A stretch of 64,000 bases of DNA from an uncultured Bacteroides sp. (GTDB lineage Bacteria > Bacteroidota > Bacteroidia > Bacteroidales > Bacteroidaceae). The stretch is from positions 186,001 through 250,000 of the forward strand of contig CABUKU010000001.1 of NCBI GenBank assembly GCA_902492205.1, read 5' to 3'. Position numbers and translations under genes: made by a program. Shown here piece by piece: positions 1 through 7,945 of this stretch. The notes under the pieces were generated by a model that was given only the letters and a program-made list of their open reading frames with translations, did no database searches and had not been told where the DNA came from. How positions within the stretch are numbered: the stretch's first letter is position 1; each line of letters opens with the position of its first letter.

Positions 1-109
1 TATGAAAGCTCCTGATCTCATCAAGTACCACTACCAATGGCAGTTTATCGGCTTTCTTAAACTCTTCCACACTAATTCTGTTCAGTTCCGTAATCTTTAA
101 TTTCCTCAT
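1..109 (-). CDS. TrmH/SpoU-family RNA methyltransferase, N-terminus only
   Basis: The reverse strand from ATG at 107-109 reads MRKLKITELNRI, then SVEEFKKADKLPLVVVLDEI, then RSFH, and leaves the window still open. This matches the start of the Bacteroidales TrmH-family RNA 2'-O-methyltransferase, where the segment precedes the conserved NxGxxxR region. Only 36 codons are visible, so no catalytic motif can be checked. A -7 element lies about 30 bases upstream on the same strand. The family call rests on recognising the N-terminal sequence alone. Confidence 0.7.
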   Translation of the reverse strand, partial: MRKLKITELNRISVEEFKKADKLPLVVVLDEIRSFH

Positions 110-137
110 TTCTTTATTCTTTTTCAGTAACCCTGTG

Positions 138-145
138 CAAAGATA
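138..145 (-). promoter_or_regulatory. -7 promoter element of the methyltransferase gene
   Basis: The minus strand reads TATCTTTG, an exact match to the Bacteroidetes -7 consensus TAnnTTTG, 29 bases upstream of the ATG at 109. Confidence 0.6.
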
Positions 146-573
146 GTAACAATTCACAATACCATGTTAATAACAGTTGAAAAGCTGTCAATACAAGAGG
201 CAAACATTTTTATAAAATACTCTTGCATATATCGTAATTAGCTTCATACCAATTCACAAATGAACAATCCAAATTAATTAGCAATAACTTTATCCTTCAG
301 TTTAAACATCTTTTTTAGCACTAAATTAAAGAATATATAGAGGAAAGTTTTTAACTTTGCATATTATCAACAGCTTGTTAATGAAAAATGGTATATCATT
401 AGTAATCAGCAAATAGATATAGTTTTTATATGTTCATAACTTTGTAATTACTTTCCTTTTGCTGCTAATAACCTTATATACAAGAAAAATCGTATATATT
501 TACCAACACTATCAACAGGCTATTATTATCAACATTTATTCTTTTAAAAAAGGAATAGAAAAATAAGATTATA
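146..573. other. AT-rich intergenic region with TATCAACA repeats
   Basis: No gene is visible in this divergent spacer. It is strongly AT-rich. It holds TTATCAACA at 364-372 and 526-534 and CTATCAACA at 509-517, one mismatch from a DnaA box. TAACTTTG occurs at 352-359 and 437-444 and could serve as a -7 element for nadA. The repeats could be operators for NAD-dependent control or chance in AT-rich DNA. Confidence 0.4.
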
Positions 574-1566
574 ATGTTTAAAGAAGAATGGTTGAAAAAG
601 GGTTATGCAGACGAACCCGTGGATAAGACAACAGATATCAAAGAAGCTATTGATAAACTGAGGAAAGAAAAGAATGCTGTTATCCTGGCTCACTACTACC
701 AGACAGGAGATATTCAGGATATTGCCGACTATGTGGGCGACAGCCTTGCATTGGCTCAATGGGCTGCGAAAACAAAAGCAGATATTATTGTTCTTTGCGG
801 AGTTCACTTCATGGGAGAAACCGCAAAGGTACTTTGTCCGGATAAGAAAGTGCTGGTTCCCGATTTGAATGCAGGTTGTTCTCTTGCCGACAGTTGTCCT
901 GCCGACAGTTTTGCACAATTTGTCAAAGAGCATCCCGACCATACCGTTATTTCGTATGTCAATACTACAGCTGCCGTTAAAGCGGTAACAGATGTGGTGG
1001 TTACTTCTACCAATGCAAAGCAAATAGTGGAAAGTTTCCCGAAAGATGAGAAAATAATCTTTGGTCCCGATAGGAATCTTGGAAATTATATCAACTCTAT
1101 CACCGGCAGGAATATGTTACTATGGGACGGAGCTTGCCATGTACACGAGGAATTCTCGGTTGAAAAGATTGTTGAATTAAAGAAGCAATACCCTGATGCT
1201 CTTGTGTTGGCACATCCCGAATGTAAAAGTGCTGTTTTGGCTCTTGCCGATGTAGTAGGATCTACTGCGGCTTTGTTGAAAAATGCACTAAAGAGTGAAA
1301 AGAAAACCTTTATCGTAGCAACCGAATCGGGCATATTACATGAAATGCAGAAACAATGTCCTGATAAGACATTTATTCCTGCTCCTCCGAATGACAGTAC
1401 CTGTGCTTGCAATGAATGTAACTTCATGCGCCTGAATACGCTTCAAAAGCTATATAATTGTTTGAAATATGAATGGCCGAACATTGAAGTGGATGAAGCA
1501 ATAGCTAAGGAAGCTGTGAAACCGATTAAAAGAATGCTTGAAATATCAGAGAAACTGGGATTGTAA
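574..1566 (+). CDS. nadA: quinolinate synthase NadA
   Basis: NadA condenses iminoaspartate with dihydroxyacetone phosphate to quinolinate in de novo NAD synthesis, using an oxygen-sensitive 4Fe-4S cluster in the cytoplasm. The 330-aa product has the family start AVILAHYYQTGDIQDIADYV (residues 35-54), AGCSLADSC (C102), DGACHVHE (C188), HPEC (217) and a CACNEC stretch (C277, C279, C282). The spacing C102-C188-C277/279/282 fits the three cluster ligands of the family. Length is typical. nadB and nadC, often its neighbours, are not adjacent; the next gene is an AraC regulator on the same strand 50 bases downstream. Confidence 0.95.
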   Translation: MFKEEWLKKGYADEPVDKTTDIKEAIDKLRKEKNAVILAHYYQTGDIQDIADYVGDSLALAQWAAKTKADIIVLCGVHFMGETAKVLCPDKKVLVPDLNAGCSLADSCPADSFAQFVKEHPDHTVISYVNTTAAVKAVTDVVVTSTNAKQIVESFPKDEKIIFGPDRNLGNYINSITGRNMLLWDGACHVHEEFSVEKIVELKKQYPDALVLAHPECKSAVLALADVVGSTAALLKNALKSEKKTFIVATESGILHEMQKQCPDKTFIPAPPNDSTCACNECNFMRLNTLQKLYNCLKYEWPNIEVDEAIAKEAVKPIKRMLEISEKLGL

Positions 1567-1616
1567 AATTGCCGGATTTACAGTGAGACTACTGAAAGGT
1601 AATCAATATTGGAGAA

Positions 1617-2459
1617 ATGGCAGACGGAATTAATACACTACGTTATTCGGACATCTTTTTTGCGATGTATTTTGATGGTGGAATGAGTTGTACGCACCGA
1701 AATCATTCCCATGTGCTGGTATATATTTATTCGGGTGAAATGGCAATTGAAGAAAAAGGAAAAACCACCCGACTACATAGAGGTGACTGCGCCTTTATTC
1801 GTAAGGATTTCAGTGTTCGGATGACAAAGCAGGCGTGGAACGGAGAGCAGTTTAAGGCTGTTTTTCTAATGTTTACGCCGAAATTCTTACGTAGTTTTTA
1901 CAACAAATTAGAGTCGAATTCAATTCCCAAGAATGCAAAAAGGGAGAAAGTAAGTCTCTATAAGTTACCGTCCAACCGTCCCGACATCATAAGCCTGTTC
2001 GAATCTATGACACCTTATTTCGATTCGGGCATTCAACCGACAGATGAACTTTTGCAACTGAAAATGATTGAGGGAGTGTATGTATTGCTCAATACGAACA
2101 AGAATCTATATGCTTCGGTTTTCGACTTTACTGACCCATGGAAAATTGACATTTTAGATTTCTTGGAGAGCAATTACATGAATGACATCTCAATGGAAGA
2201 AATAGCCAACTATACGGGGCGTAGCCTTTCCACATTCAAGCGCGATTTCAAAAAGTGTAGCTCGCTTTCACCGCGAGAGTGGCTAATCCATCGTCGTCTC
2301 GAAGCTGCTAACGAATTGATACGGAAAGGCGAGGGCAAGGTGTCGGAGATTTGTTTTAAGGTCGGGTTTAAAAATCTTTCACACTTTTCGAAGATTTACA
2401 AAGAAAAATACGGTATTCCTCCTACAGGGAAACTGCAACATGAAATGAGTCTCGCATAG
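1617..2459 (+). CDS. AraC-family transcriptional regulator
   Basis: The 280-aa protein has an N-terminal cupin-like sensor half (HRNHSHVLVYIYSGEM near residues 28-42) and a C-terminal AraC double helix-turn-helix. The first helix pair is at 181-200 (ISMEEIANYTGRSLSTFKRD), the second at 232-251 (VSEICFKVGFKNLSHFSKIY). Domain order is normal and nothing is missing. It lies directly upstream of a promoter, a decayed SDR gene, an acetyltransferase and a DJ-1 protein; AraC genes of this type often control adjacent redox enzymes, so those are the likely targets. The ligand is unknown. Confidence 0.85.
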   Translation: MADGINTLRYSDIFFAMYFDGGMSCTHRNHSHVLVYIYSGEMAIEEKGKTTRLHRGDCAFIRKDFSVRMTKQAWNGEQFKAVFLMFTPKFLRSFYNKLESNSIPKNAKREKVSLYKLPSNRPDIISLFESMTPYFDSGIQPTDELLQLKMIEGVYVLLNTNKNLYASVFDFTDPWKIDILDFLESNYMNDISMEEIANYTGRSLSTFKRDFKKCSSLSPREWLIHRRLEAANELIRKGEGKVSEICFKVGFKNLSHFSKIYKEKYGIPPTGKLQHEMSLA

Positions 2460-2540
2460 ATTGCGGGACTTTTTTATTTATGGACTTTCCAGCAAAATAC
2501 TTTGAACCACATAACAAAGTTGTTGTGTGGCTTTTCGCTT

Positions 2541-2548
2541 ACTTTTGC
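2541..2548 (+). promoter_or_regulatory. -7 promoter element upstream of SDR remnant/acetyltransferase
   Basis: TACTTTTG matches TAnnTTTG, with TTGTTG about 17-20 bases upstream as a possible -33 element. It lies 40 bases before the ATG at 2588 and could be the target of the AraC regulator encoded just upstream. Confidence 0.55.
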
Positions 2549-2587
2549 ACCATAATTAGAGTTTATAACAGATAAAATCAAATAATT

Positions 2588-2698
2588 ATGGCAGTAGCAA
2601 AAACAATGGAAGAAAAAGTATTGTGGCTGTGCAGTCCGCAAGCGACATATATGAATGGATATGGGCTAATTGTAGACGGAGGTATCATTATTAAATAA
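2588..2698 (+). pseudogene. short-chain dehydrogenase remnant (start codon fused to C-terminus)
   Basis: A 36-aa reading frame begins MAVAKTMEEK and continues VLWLCSPQATYMNGYGLIVD, then GGIIIK before TAA. The WLCSPQATYMNG..L.VDGG segment is the last conserved block of classical SDR oxidoreductases. The Rossmann motif (TGxxxGxG) and catalytic YxxxK are absent. The ORF keeps a promoter and start codon, so the simplest reading is an in-frame internal deletion of a roughly 250-codon SDR gene. It is followed 11 bases later by the acetyltransferase and may persist only as a leader for it. Confidence 0.75.
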
Positions 2699-2709
2699 AG
2701 AATAATATT

Positions 2710-3276
2710 ATGAAAGATATTTTTGAAAAAGATTTGTCGGGCGAAATGGTTTCGCCGGGCGAACCGGGTTACGAGGCATTGATTGCCGACATTTTCACTA
2801 CTATCAAGACTGCTACCGAGATGAATACGGGTTACCACACCCCTGAAGAGGTGCACGATTATATGGGACAGATTCTCGGCAAACTGCTCGAAGATAGTAC
2901 AACGGTATTGCCGCCGCTTTATATTGATTATGGCAAACCTGTTACCATTGGAAAGGGATGTTTTATCCAGCAATGTTGCACTTTCTTCGGTCGTGGAGGT
3001 ATCACGATCGGTAACGATGTATTTATCGGTCCGAAAGTCAATCTGATTACAATCAATCACGACCCGGACCCGGAAAACCGCAGTGCGACCTATGGCCGTC
3101 CAATCGTTATTGAGGATAAAGTATGGATAGGTATCAATTCAACCATTCTTCCGGGAGTATGCATCGGTTACGGTGCGATTGTCGGAGCCGGCAGTGTTGT
3201 AACGAAGGATGTACCGCCTATGACAGTGGTTGCGGGCAATCCGGCCCGGTTTATCAAAAAGATTGAAGGTAAGTAA
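2710..3276 (+). CDS. hexapeptide-repeat O-acetyltransferase (maltose/galactoside type)
   Basis: The 188-aa protein has a helical N-terminal segment (residues 1-65) followed by a left-handed beta-helix of hexapeptide turns (about 75-180), including GKGCFIQQCCTFFGRGGITI and DKVWIGINSTILPGVCIGYG. It ends with GAGSVVTKDVPPMTVVAGNPAR, typical of the LacA/Maa/NodL group, which transfers acetyl from acetyl-CoA to sugars. The catalytic His is probably in TINHDPDPENR. The substrate cannot be read from the sequence. It is co-directional with and probably transcribed from the promoter of the SDR remnant. Confidence 0.85.
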   Translation: MKDIFEKDLSGEMVSPGEPGYEALIADIFTTIKTATEMNTGYHTPEEVHDYMGQILGKLLEDSTTVLPPLYIDYGKPVTIGKGCFIQQCCTFFGRGGITIGNDVFIGPKVNLITINHDPDPENRSATYGRPIVIEDKVWIGINSTILPGVCIGYGAIVGAGSVVTKDVPPMTVVAGNPARFIKKIEGK

Positions 3277-3603
3277 ATTAAAAAAACTATTTGAAATATG
3301 AAACCTTATATTATTATTCATAATGATGATCTCTATTGATAGTTGTATAGACTGTCTCATGATCGGACAATTAAGCACAGACGAATATGAAGTCGCATTG
3401 TCATGGCATCGGGAACAGTTACCGTGATTTCTTCTTTGAAGAATTTGTTTTGAAAAAAAAGTTCATGTAATTGTTTGAAAACCAACAATCGTAACCTTGA
3501 AGTAACTTACTTACTTTCACGTATCTTCTTGTTTTTGTGAACAATAGGAGCTACATTTGTGTCATAAAGAATAAATGGATTGTTTCACTTAACAAATAAA
3601 GTT
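3277..3603. other. intergenic region with possible gene debris
   Basis: No convincing gene. A 34-codon ORF at 3323-3427 (MMISIDSCIDCLMIGQLSTD...) matches no family I know and may be debris of a lost gene. The DJ-1 promoter lies at 3552-3559. Confidence 0.35.
3552..3559 (+). promoter_or_regulatory. -7 promoter element of the DJ-1/PfpI gene
   Basis: TACATTTG fits TAnnTTTG, 45 bases before the ATG at 3604, with a TTG (3529-3531) 20 bases upstream as a -33 candidate. Confidence 0.55.
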
Positions 3604-4131
3604 ATGTCAAAGAAAGTAGCGGTTTTAGCAGTTAATCCGGTAAACGGATTCGGGTTGTTCCAGTATTTGGAGGCATTTTTCGAAAATGGTATTTCTTATA
3701 AGGTCTTTGCTGTGGCAGAAACAAAAGAAATAAAAACTAATTCGGGCATTGCACTGATTGCCGATGATGTTATTAAAAAGCTCGTGGGACATGAGGACGA
3801 ATTTGATGCATTGGTTTTCTCTTGTGGCGATGCCGTTCCTGTGTTTGCCCAAAATGCAGATAAGCCTTATAATGTTGATTTGATGAGTGTGATAAAAGCA
3901 TTCGGTGAAAAAGGCAAACTGATGATAGGACATTGTGCTGCTGCCATGATGTTCGATTTTGCCGGAGTAACATCGGGAAAGAAACTGGCTGTACATCCGC
4001 TTGCCAAACCGGCAATTCAGAAAGGAATTGCTACGGATGAGAAATCTGTTATCGATGGTAACTTCTTCACTGCACAAGAGGAAAATCATGTTTGGACGAT
4101 GATGTCTGAAGTGGTAAAAGCACTTAAATAA
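3604..4131 (+). CDS. DJ-1/PfpI family protein
   Basis: The 175-aa protein has the class I glutamine amidotransferase-like fold of DJ-1/PfpI. It starts VAVLAVNPVNGFG, has FDALVFSCGDAVPVF around residues 67-81, and a nucleophile-elbow cysteine in MIGHCAAAMM (C111). Family members act as chaperones, deglycases or cysteine hydrolases; which applies here is unknown. An upstream in-frame start at 3580 exists, but the ATG at 3604 gives the conserved MSKKVAVL start and leaves a normal leader after the promoter. A strong terminator follows. Confidence 0.8.
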   Translation: MSKKVAVLAVNPVNGFGLFQYLEAFFENGISYKVFAVAETKEIKTNSGIALIADDVIKKLVGHEDEFDALVFSCGDAVPVFAQNADKPYNVDLMSVIKAFGEKGKLMIGHCAAAMMFDFAGVTSGKKLAVHPLAKPAIQKGIATDEKSVIDGNFFTAQEENHVWTMMSEVVKALK

Positions 4132-4267
4132 CAGGAGGTTTCGATTATGGTCTTCACCCTCTTCACCTGCTCCGAAAACCTTTGCTGCAAGTCGTTACGG
4201 GGTGAACCCTCCGGTGAATTAAAAAACAAAGCATTGATTTGAAAAAACAATTAATTGTTTTCATTGA

Positions 4268-4305
4268 AACATCAGGTTGTTTTTAAAAAGTAACCTGATG
4301 TTTTT
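4268..4305 (+). terminator. intrinsic terminator after the DJ-1 gene
   Basis: AACATCAGGTT pairs perfectly with AACCTGATGTT across a 13-base loop and is followed by TTT. It lies 137 bases downstream of the stop codon. Confidence 0.7.
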
Positions 4306-4331
4306 CATAAATTTCCCTAATCATCTTTCAT

Positions 4332-4371
4332 AACTTCCCTAAGGTGGTTGGGCAATTACCCTAGGGAAGTT
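4332..4371. repeat. inverted pair of the AACTTCCCTAGGGT element
   Basis: AACTTCCCTAAGGT (4332-4345) faces ACCCTAGGGAAGTT (4358-4371), with one mismatch between arms. The right arm is the exact reverse complement of the 14-mer found twice at 42020-42055. Confidence 0.7.
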
Positions 4372-4556
4372 ACCCAACTACTTAGGAGAGATTTTTTCTT
4401 TCCGCTTGCTTCACCGGTTGAAAAAATTACCTTCACCCGCTTTCCCTTTCTGTAAAGTGGTTTGAAGAAAAGTGAATGAGGTGAAGCCTAGTTATTGTTC
4501 TTTATTGTATATGTGTTATTTGGCTCATACATATGCTAATATATGTAAAAAAGCAG

Positions 4557-4564
4557 TATCTTTG
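4557..4564 (+). promoter_or_regulatory. -7 promoter element of the barrel protein gene
   Basis: TATCTTTG, exact consensus, 28 bases before the ATG at 4593. Confidence 0.65.
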
Positions 4565-4592
4565 CACCCCGATTTACAAATAAACACACATT

Positions 4593-5816
4593 ATGAAGAA
4601 ACATCTGTTATTCTTAATTTGCCTTTTAACTACGGTTGGCAGTTTTGCTCAGGAAAAGAAATTCGGTTGGAAGTTCTATGGTCAGATTCGCACTGACTTG
4701 TTTTATAACTCCCGTGCTAATGAAGAAACAGTAGACGGACTGTTTTACATGTATCCTAAAGATGAAAGACTTGATGCCGATGGCAATGATTTGAATGCAA
4801 CGGCAAACGGTAGTTTTTATGTATTATATACCCGCTTGGGATTGGATGTAACAGGGCCTATGTTGGGACGTGCAAAAACTTCGGCCAAAGTAGAAATGGA
4901 TTTCAGAGGTTCGGGTACTACTTATTCCACCGTTCGTCTTCGTCATGCATATTTTAACTTGGATTGGGGAACTTCCAAACTTTTAGCAGGCCAGACTTGG
5001 CATCCGTTGTTTGGTGATGTTTCTCCGCAGATATTGAATCTTTCCGTTGGTGCACCGTTCCAGCCTTTCAGCCGTGCTCCACAGATTCGTTACCGTTACA
5101 ATAAAAATCATTTCCAACTCACTGCTGCTGCAATCTGGCAGTCACAATATCTTTCGGTAGGTCCGGGAAATGTGAAAAGCCAAAACTACATAAAGAACAG
5201 TTGTGTTCCTGAATTTTATGTAGGCATGGATTATAAAAGTGTTAATTGGTTGGTTGGTGCAGGTATTGAACTGTTATCTTTAAAACCACGTACGGAATCG
5301 ACAGTAGATAAGAAAACATATAAAGTGGATGAGCGGATTACTACTCTTTCTTACGAAGCTCACTTGAAATATACAAGTAAAGATTGGTTCGTTGGAGCTA
5401 AAACGGTGTTGGGTTCTAATCTGACTCAAACATCCATGCTGGGAGGTTATGGCATTAAATTTATAGACGGACGGACGGGTGAAATGGAATATACTCCGAT
5501 TCGTGTTTCAAGCACTTGGGTGAACGCGGTTTATGGTCGGAAATGGAAACCGGGTATCTTTTTGGGATATGTGAAAAACCTCGGAACAAGTGATGAGTTG
5601 GCATCTGAAACATTGTATGGAACAGGAACGAATGTAGACCATGTATTTATGGGAGGAGCCGAATTAACTTATAATCTGCCTCACTGGAAATTCGGTTTAG
5701 AATATACTTACAGCTCTGCTGCTTATGGTTCGCTGGATAAGCAAGACGGTAAAATAATGGATACACATTCGGTAGGTAACAACAGAATTGTTGCCGTAGC
5801 CATGTTTATGTTCTGA
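4593..5816 (+). CDS. porin-like outer membrane beta-barrel protein
   Basis: The 407-aa protein has a clear signal peptide (MKKHLLFLICLLTTVGSFAQ, cleavage after residue 20). Alternating aromatic/polar strands run along its whole length, and it ends in a terminal aromatic (AVAMFMF), as outer-membrane barrels do. WKFYGQIRTDLFYNSR and the repeated LRHAYFNLDW-type strands resemble Bacteroidetes proteins annotated as porins. The permeant is unknown. It is a single-gene transcript with its own promoter. Confidence 0.75.
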   Translation: MKKHLLFLICLLTTVGSFAQEKKFGWKFYGQIRTDLFYNSRANEETVDGLFYMYPKDERLDADGNDLNATANGSFYVLYTRLGLDVTGPMLGRAKTSAKVEMDFRGSGTTYSTVRLRHAYFNLDWGTSKLLAGQTWHPLFGDVSPQILNLSVGAPFQPFSRAPQIRYRYNKNHFQLTAAAIWQSQYLSVGPGNVKSQNYIKNSCVPEFYVGMDYKSVNWLVGAGIELLSLKPRTESTVDKKTYKVDERITTLSYEAHLKYTSKDWFVGAKTVLGSNLTQTSMLGGYGIKFIDGRTGEMEYTPIRVSSTWVNAVYGRKWKPGIFLGYVKNLGTSDELASETLYGTGTNVDHVFMGGAELTYNLPHWKFGLEYTYSSAAYGSLDKQDGKIMDTHSVGNNRIVAVAMFMF

Positions 5817-5917
5817 TAATTTTACGGGTTCTTTATATTAAAAGACCTTAATGAAAGGACTTTAAGTCGCAATTTATTTGTTTATTTGCACCAATTTAGG
5901 GTAGATTGTGTAGATAA

Positions 5918-6817
5918 ATGAATAAACTCACTATAAATGCTTGTCCGCTTTGCAAAGGAACGCACTTGAAACGTGTGATGACTTGTAAGGATCATTATGC
6001 TTCGGGAGAAGAATTTGAATTGTTTTCTTGTGAAGATTGTGGTTTTCAATTTACACAAAATTTTCCTGTGGAAGCGGAAATTGGCAAATATTACGAAACT
6101 CCTGATTATATTTCACATAGCGACACGAACAAAGGATTGATGAATAAGTTATATCATTTGGTTCGTAAGCGCATGTTGAATCAAAAAGCGCGTCTTGTTT
6201 CCCATTTTACGGGAAGAAGATCCGGGAAGATTCTGGATATAGGAACAGGAACGGGGTATTTTGCCTACACCATGCAGCAAAAAGGATGGAAGGCAGATGC
6301 GATTGAAAAGAATGCGTCCGCCCGTGTTTTTGCTAAAGAGCATTTTGGTTTGGATGTGAAAGACGACTCCGGTTTAAAGGTATTTGAAGCGGGAAAGTTT
6401 GATGCCATTACTCTCTGGCATGTAATGGAGCATCTGGAACAACTGGATGAAACGTGGGAGAGATTGTATGAATTGTTGTCGGACAAAGGGATATTGATAG
6501 TTGCCGTTCCTAACTGCTCGTCTTATGACGCAGAGAAATATAAGGAATATTGGGCTGCCTATGACGTTCCCCGCCATTTGTGGCATTTTACACCAAGTAC
6601 TATGCAGCAATTCGGAATGAAACATAACTTTATACTACTGGCTCAGCAGCCTATGCCCTTTGATGCATTCTATGTGTCTATCCTGAGTGAGAAATATAAA
6701 GGCAGTTCGCTTCCTTTTGTAAAAGGAATGTGGGCGGGAATGATGGCATGGTTCAGTGCATTGGGTAAGAAAAGCAGAAGCAGTTCGGTTATTTACATTT
6801 TTAGAAAGAAAAAATAA
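5918..6817 (+). CDS. class I SAM-dependent methyltransferase with N-terminal zinc ribbon
   Basis: The 299-aa protein begins with a four-cysteine ribbon (CPLCKG at 9-14, then FSCEDCGFQF about 25 residues on). A Rossmann methyltransferase domain follows, with motif I ILDIGTGTGYFAYTM and the post-motif LWHVMEHL. This is the Methyltransf_23-type architecture; the substrate is unknown. Its stop overlaps the ftsX start by one base, so the two are translationally linked at the head of the cell-envelope operon. Confidence 0.85.
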   Translation: MNKLTINACPLCKGTHLKRVMTCKDHYASGEEFELFSCEDCGFQFTQNFPVEAEIGKYYETPDYISHSDTNKGLMNKLYHLVRKRMLNQKARLVSHFTGRRSGKILDIGTGTGYFAYTMQQKGWKADAIEKNASARVFAKEHFGLDVKDDSGLKVFEAGKFDAITLWHVMEHLEQLDETWERLYELLSDKGILIVAVPNCSSYDAEKYKEYWAAYDVPRHLWHFTPSTMQQFGMKHNFILLAQQPMPFDAFYVSILSEKYKGSSLPFVKGMWAGMMAWFSALGKKSRSSSVIYIFRKKK

Positions 6818-7689
6818 TGGGAAAGAATAAGAACATATCTTATTTTGATATGCAGTTTGTAACATCTTCTATCAGTACCATGCTTGTGTTGTTGCTGCTT
6901 GGTTTGATGGTTTTCTTTGTGCTTTCCGCTCATACTTTATCTGTGTATGTAAAGGAGAACATTAATTTTTCCGTTCTTATCAGTGACGACATGAAAGAGT
7001 CGGATATACTGAAATTCCAAAAGAAGCTCGATGCAGAACCTTTCGTAAAGGAATCTGTCTACATATCCAAAAAACAGGCGCTCAAAGAGCAAACCGAAGC
7101 GATGGGAACAGATCCGAAGGAGTTTCTCGGTTATAATCCTTTTACCGCTTCCATTGAAATAAAACTGAATTCCGATTATGCCAATTCGGATAGTATTGCC
7201 AAGATAGAAAAGATTGTCAGGAAGAATACCAATATTCAGGACATTATGTATCAGAAAGAACTGATTGATGCGGTGAATGATAATATCCGTAATATCAGTA
7301 TTGTGCTTTTATGCCTTGCTTTGGTGCTTACCTTTATTTCCTTTGCCTTGATAAACAATACCATAAGACTGGCTATCTATTCCAAGCGCTTCCTTATCCA
7401 CACCATGAAACTGGTAGGGGCGAGTTGGGGATTTATACGGAAGCCATTCCTGATGCGCAACATCTGGAGTGGTGTAATTGCCGCGATCATTGCAGACGGG
7501 ATATTGATGGCTGCCGCCTATATGCTTGTTTCTTATGAAAAAGACCTGATAGAAATCATAACTCCCGAAATTATGTTGATTGTTGCGGCATCGGTTCTTT
7601 TGTTCGGTGTTATTATAACTTTCCTGTGTGCTTACTTCTCTATCAATAAGTATTTGAGAATGAAGGCAAGCAGTTTGTATTATATTTGA
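6817..7689 (+). CDS. ftsX: cell division protein FtsX
   Basis: FtsX is the integral membrane partner of the FtsE ATPase and couples divisome assembly to peptidoglycan hydrolase activation. The 290-aa product has a short cytoplasmic N-terminus, a first membrane helix at about 20-42 and a periplasmic domain (45-155). Three C-terminal helices follow, with the FtsX-family segment NTIRLAIYSKRFLIHTMKLV. ftsE is not adjacent. Start overlaps the previous stop by one base. Confidence 0.9.
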   Translation: MGKNKNISYFDMQFVTSSISTMLVLLLLGLMVFFVLSAHTLSVYVKENINFSVLISDDMKESDILKFQKKLDAEPFVKESVYISKKQALKEQTEAMGTDPKEFLGYNPFTASIEIKLNSDYANSDSIAKIEKIVRKNTNIQDIMYQKELIDAVNDNIRNISIVLLCLALVLTFISFALINNTIRLAIYSKRFLIHTMKLVGASWGFIRKPFLMRNIWSGVIAAIIADGILMAAAYMLVSYEKDLIEIITPEIMLIVAASVLLFGVIITFLCAYFSINKYLRMKASSLYYI

Positions 7690-7709
7690 TAACTCATTAA
7701 ACCAAAGAT

Positions 7710-7940
7710 ATGGACAGACAAAAATTTGCTTTCGATAAAAAGAATTTCATCCTGCTTGGAATTGGAATGCTTATTATCATTATAGGCTTTATCTTAATGA
7801 CAGGACCGGCTTCTACGGAAACTACTTTCCAACCGGATATTTTTAGCGTTCGCAGAATTAAAGTAGCGCCCGCAGTGTGCTTCTTCGGGTTCATTTTTAT
7901 GATTTATGCGATTTTGCGCAAACCTAAAACTCAGGAATAA
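7710..7940 (+). CDS. DUF3098 small membrane protein
   Basis: A 76-aa protein with two membrane helices (about 12-32 and 50-70) separated by a short loop. It matches the DUF3098 family that sits between ftsX and uppP in Bacteroidetes. Function is unknown; the conserved position suggests a role in division or envelope synthesis. Confidence 0.8.
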   Translation: MDRQKFAFDKKNFILLGIGMLIIIIGFILMTGPASTETTFQPDIFSVRRIKVAPAVCFFGFIFMIYAILRKPKTQE

Positions 7941-7945
7941 ACAGT

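Larger units (their letters stand above)
4132..4556. other. intergenic region with repeat elements
   Basis: No gene. It contains CTTCACC/GGTGAA boxes near 4160-4225 and 4405-4490, a terminator at 4268-4305, and an inverted repeat of the 14-mer family at 4332-4371. The layout resembles 41850-42165. Confidence 0.6.

Noticed and set aside
3323..3427. 34-codon ORF MMISIDSCIDCLMIG...
   Set aside because: Too short, no recognised family and no clear promoter; mentioned only as possible debris.
4472..4696. 74-aa ORF upstream of the barrel protein
   Set aside because: It overlaps the promoter and the signal-peptide region of the barrel gene in another frame.
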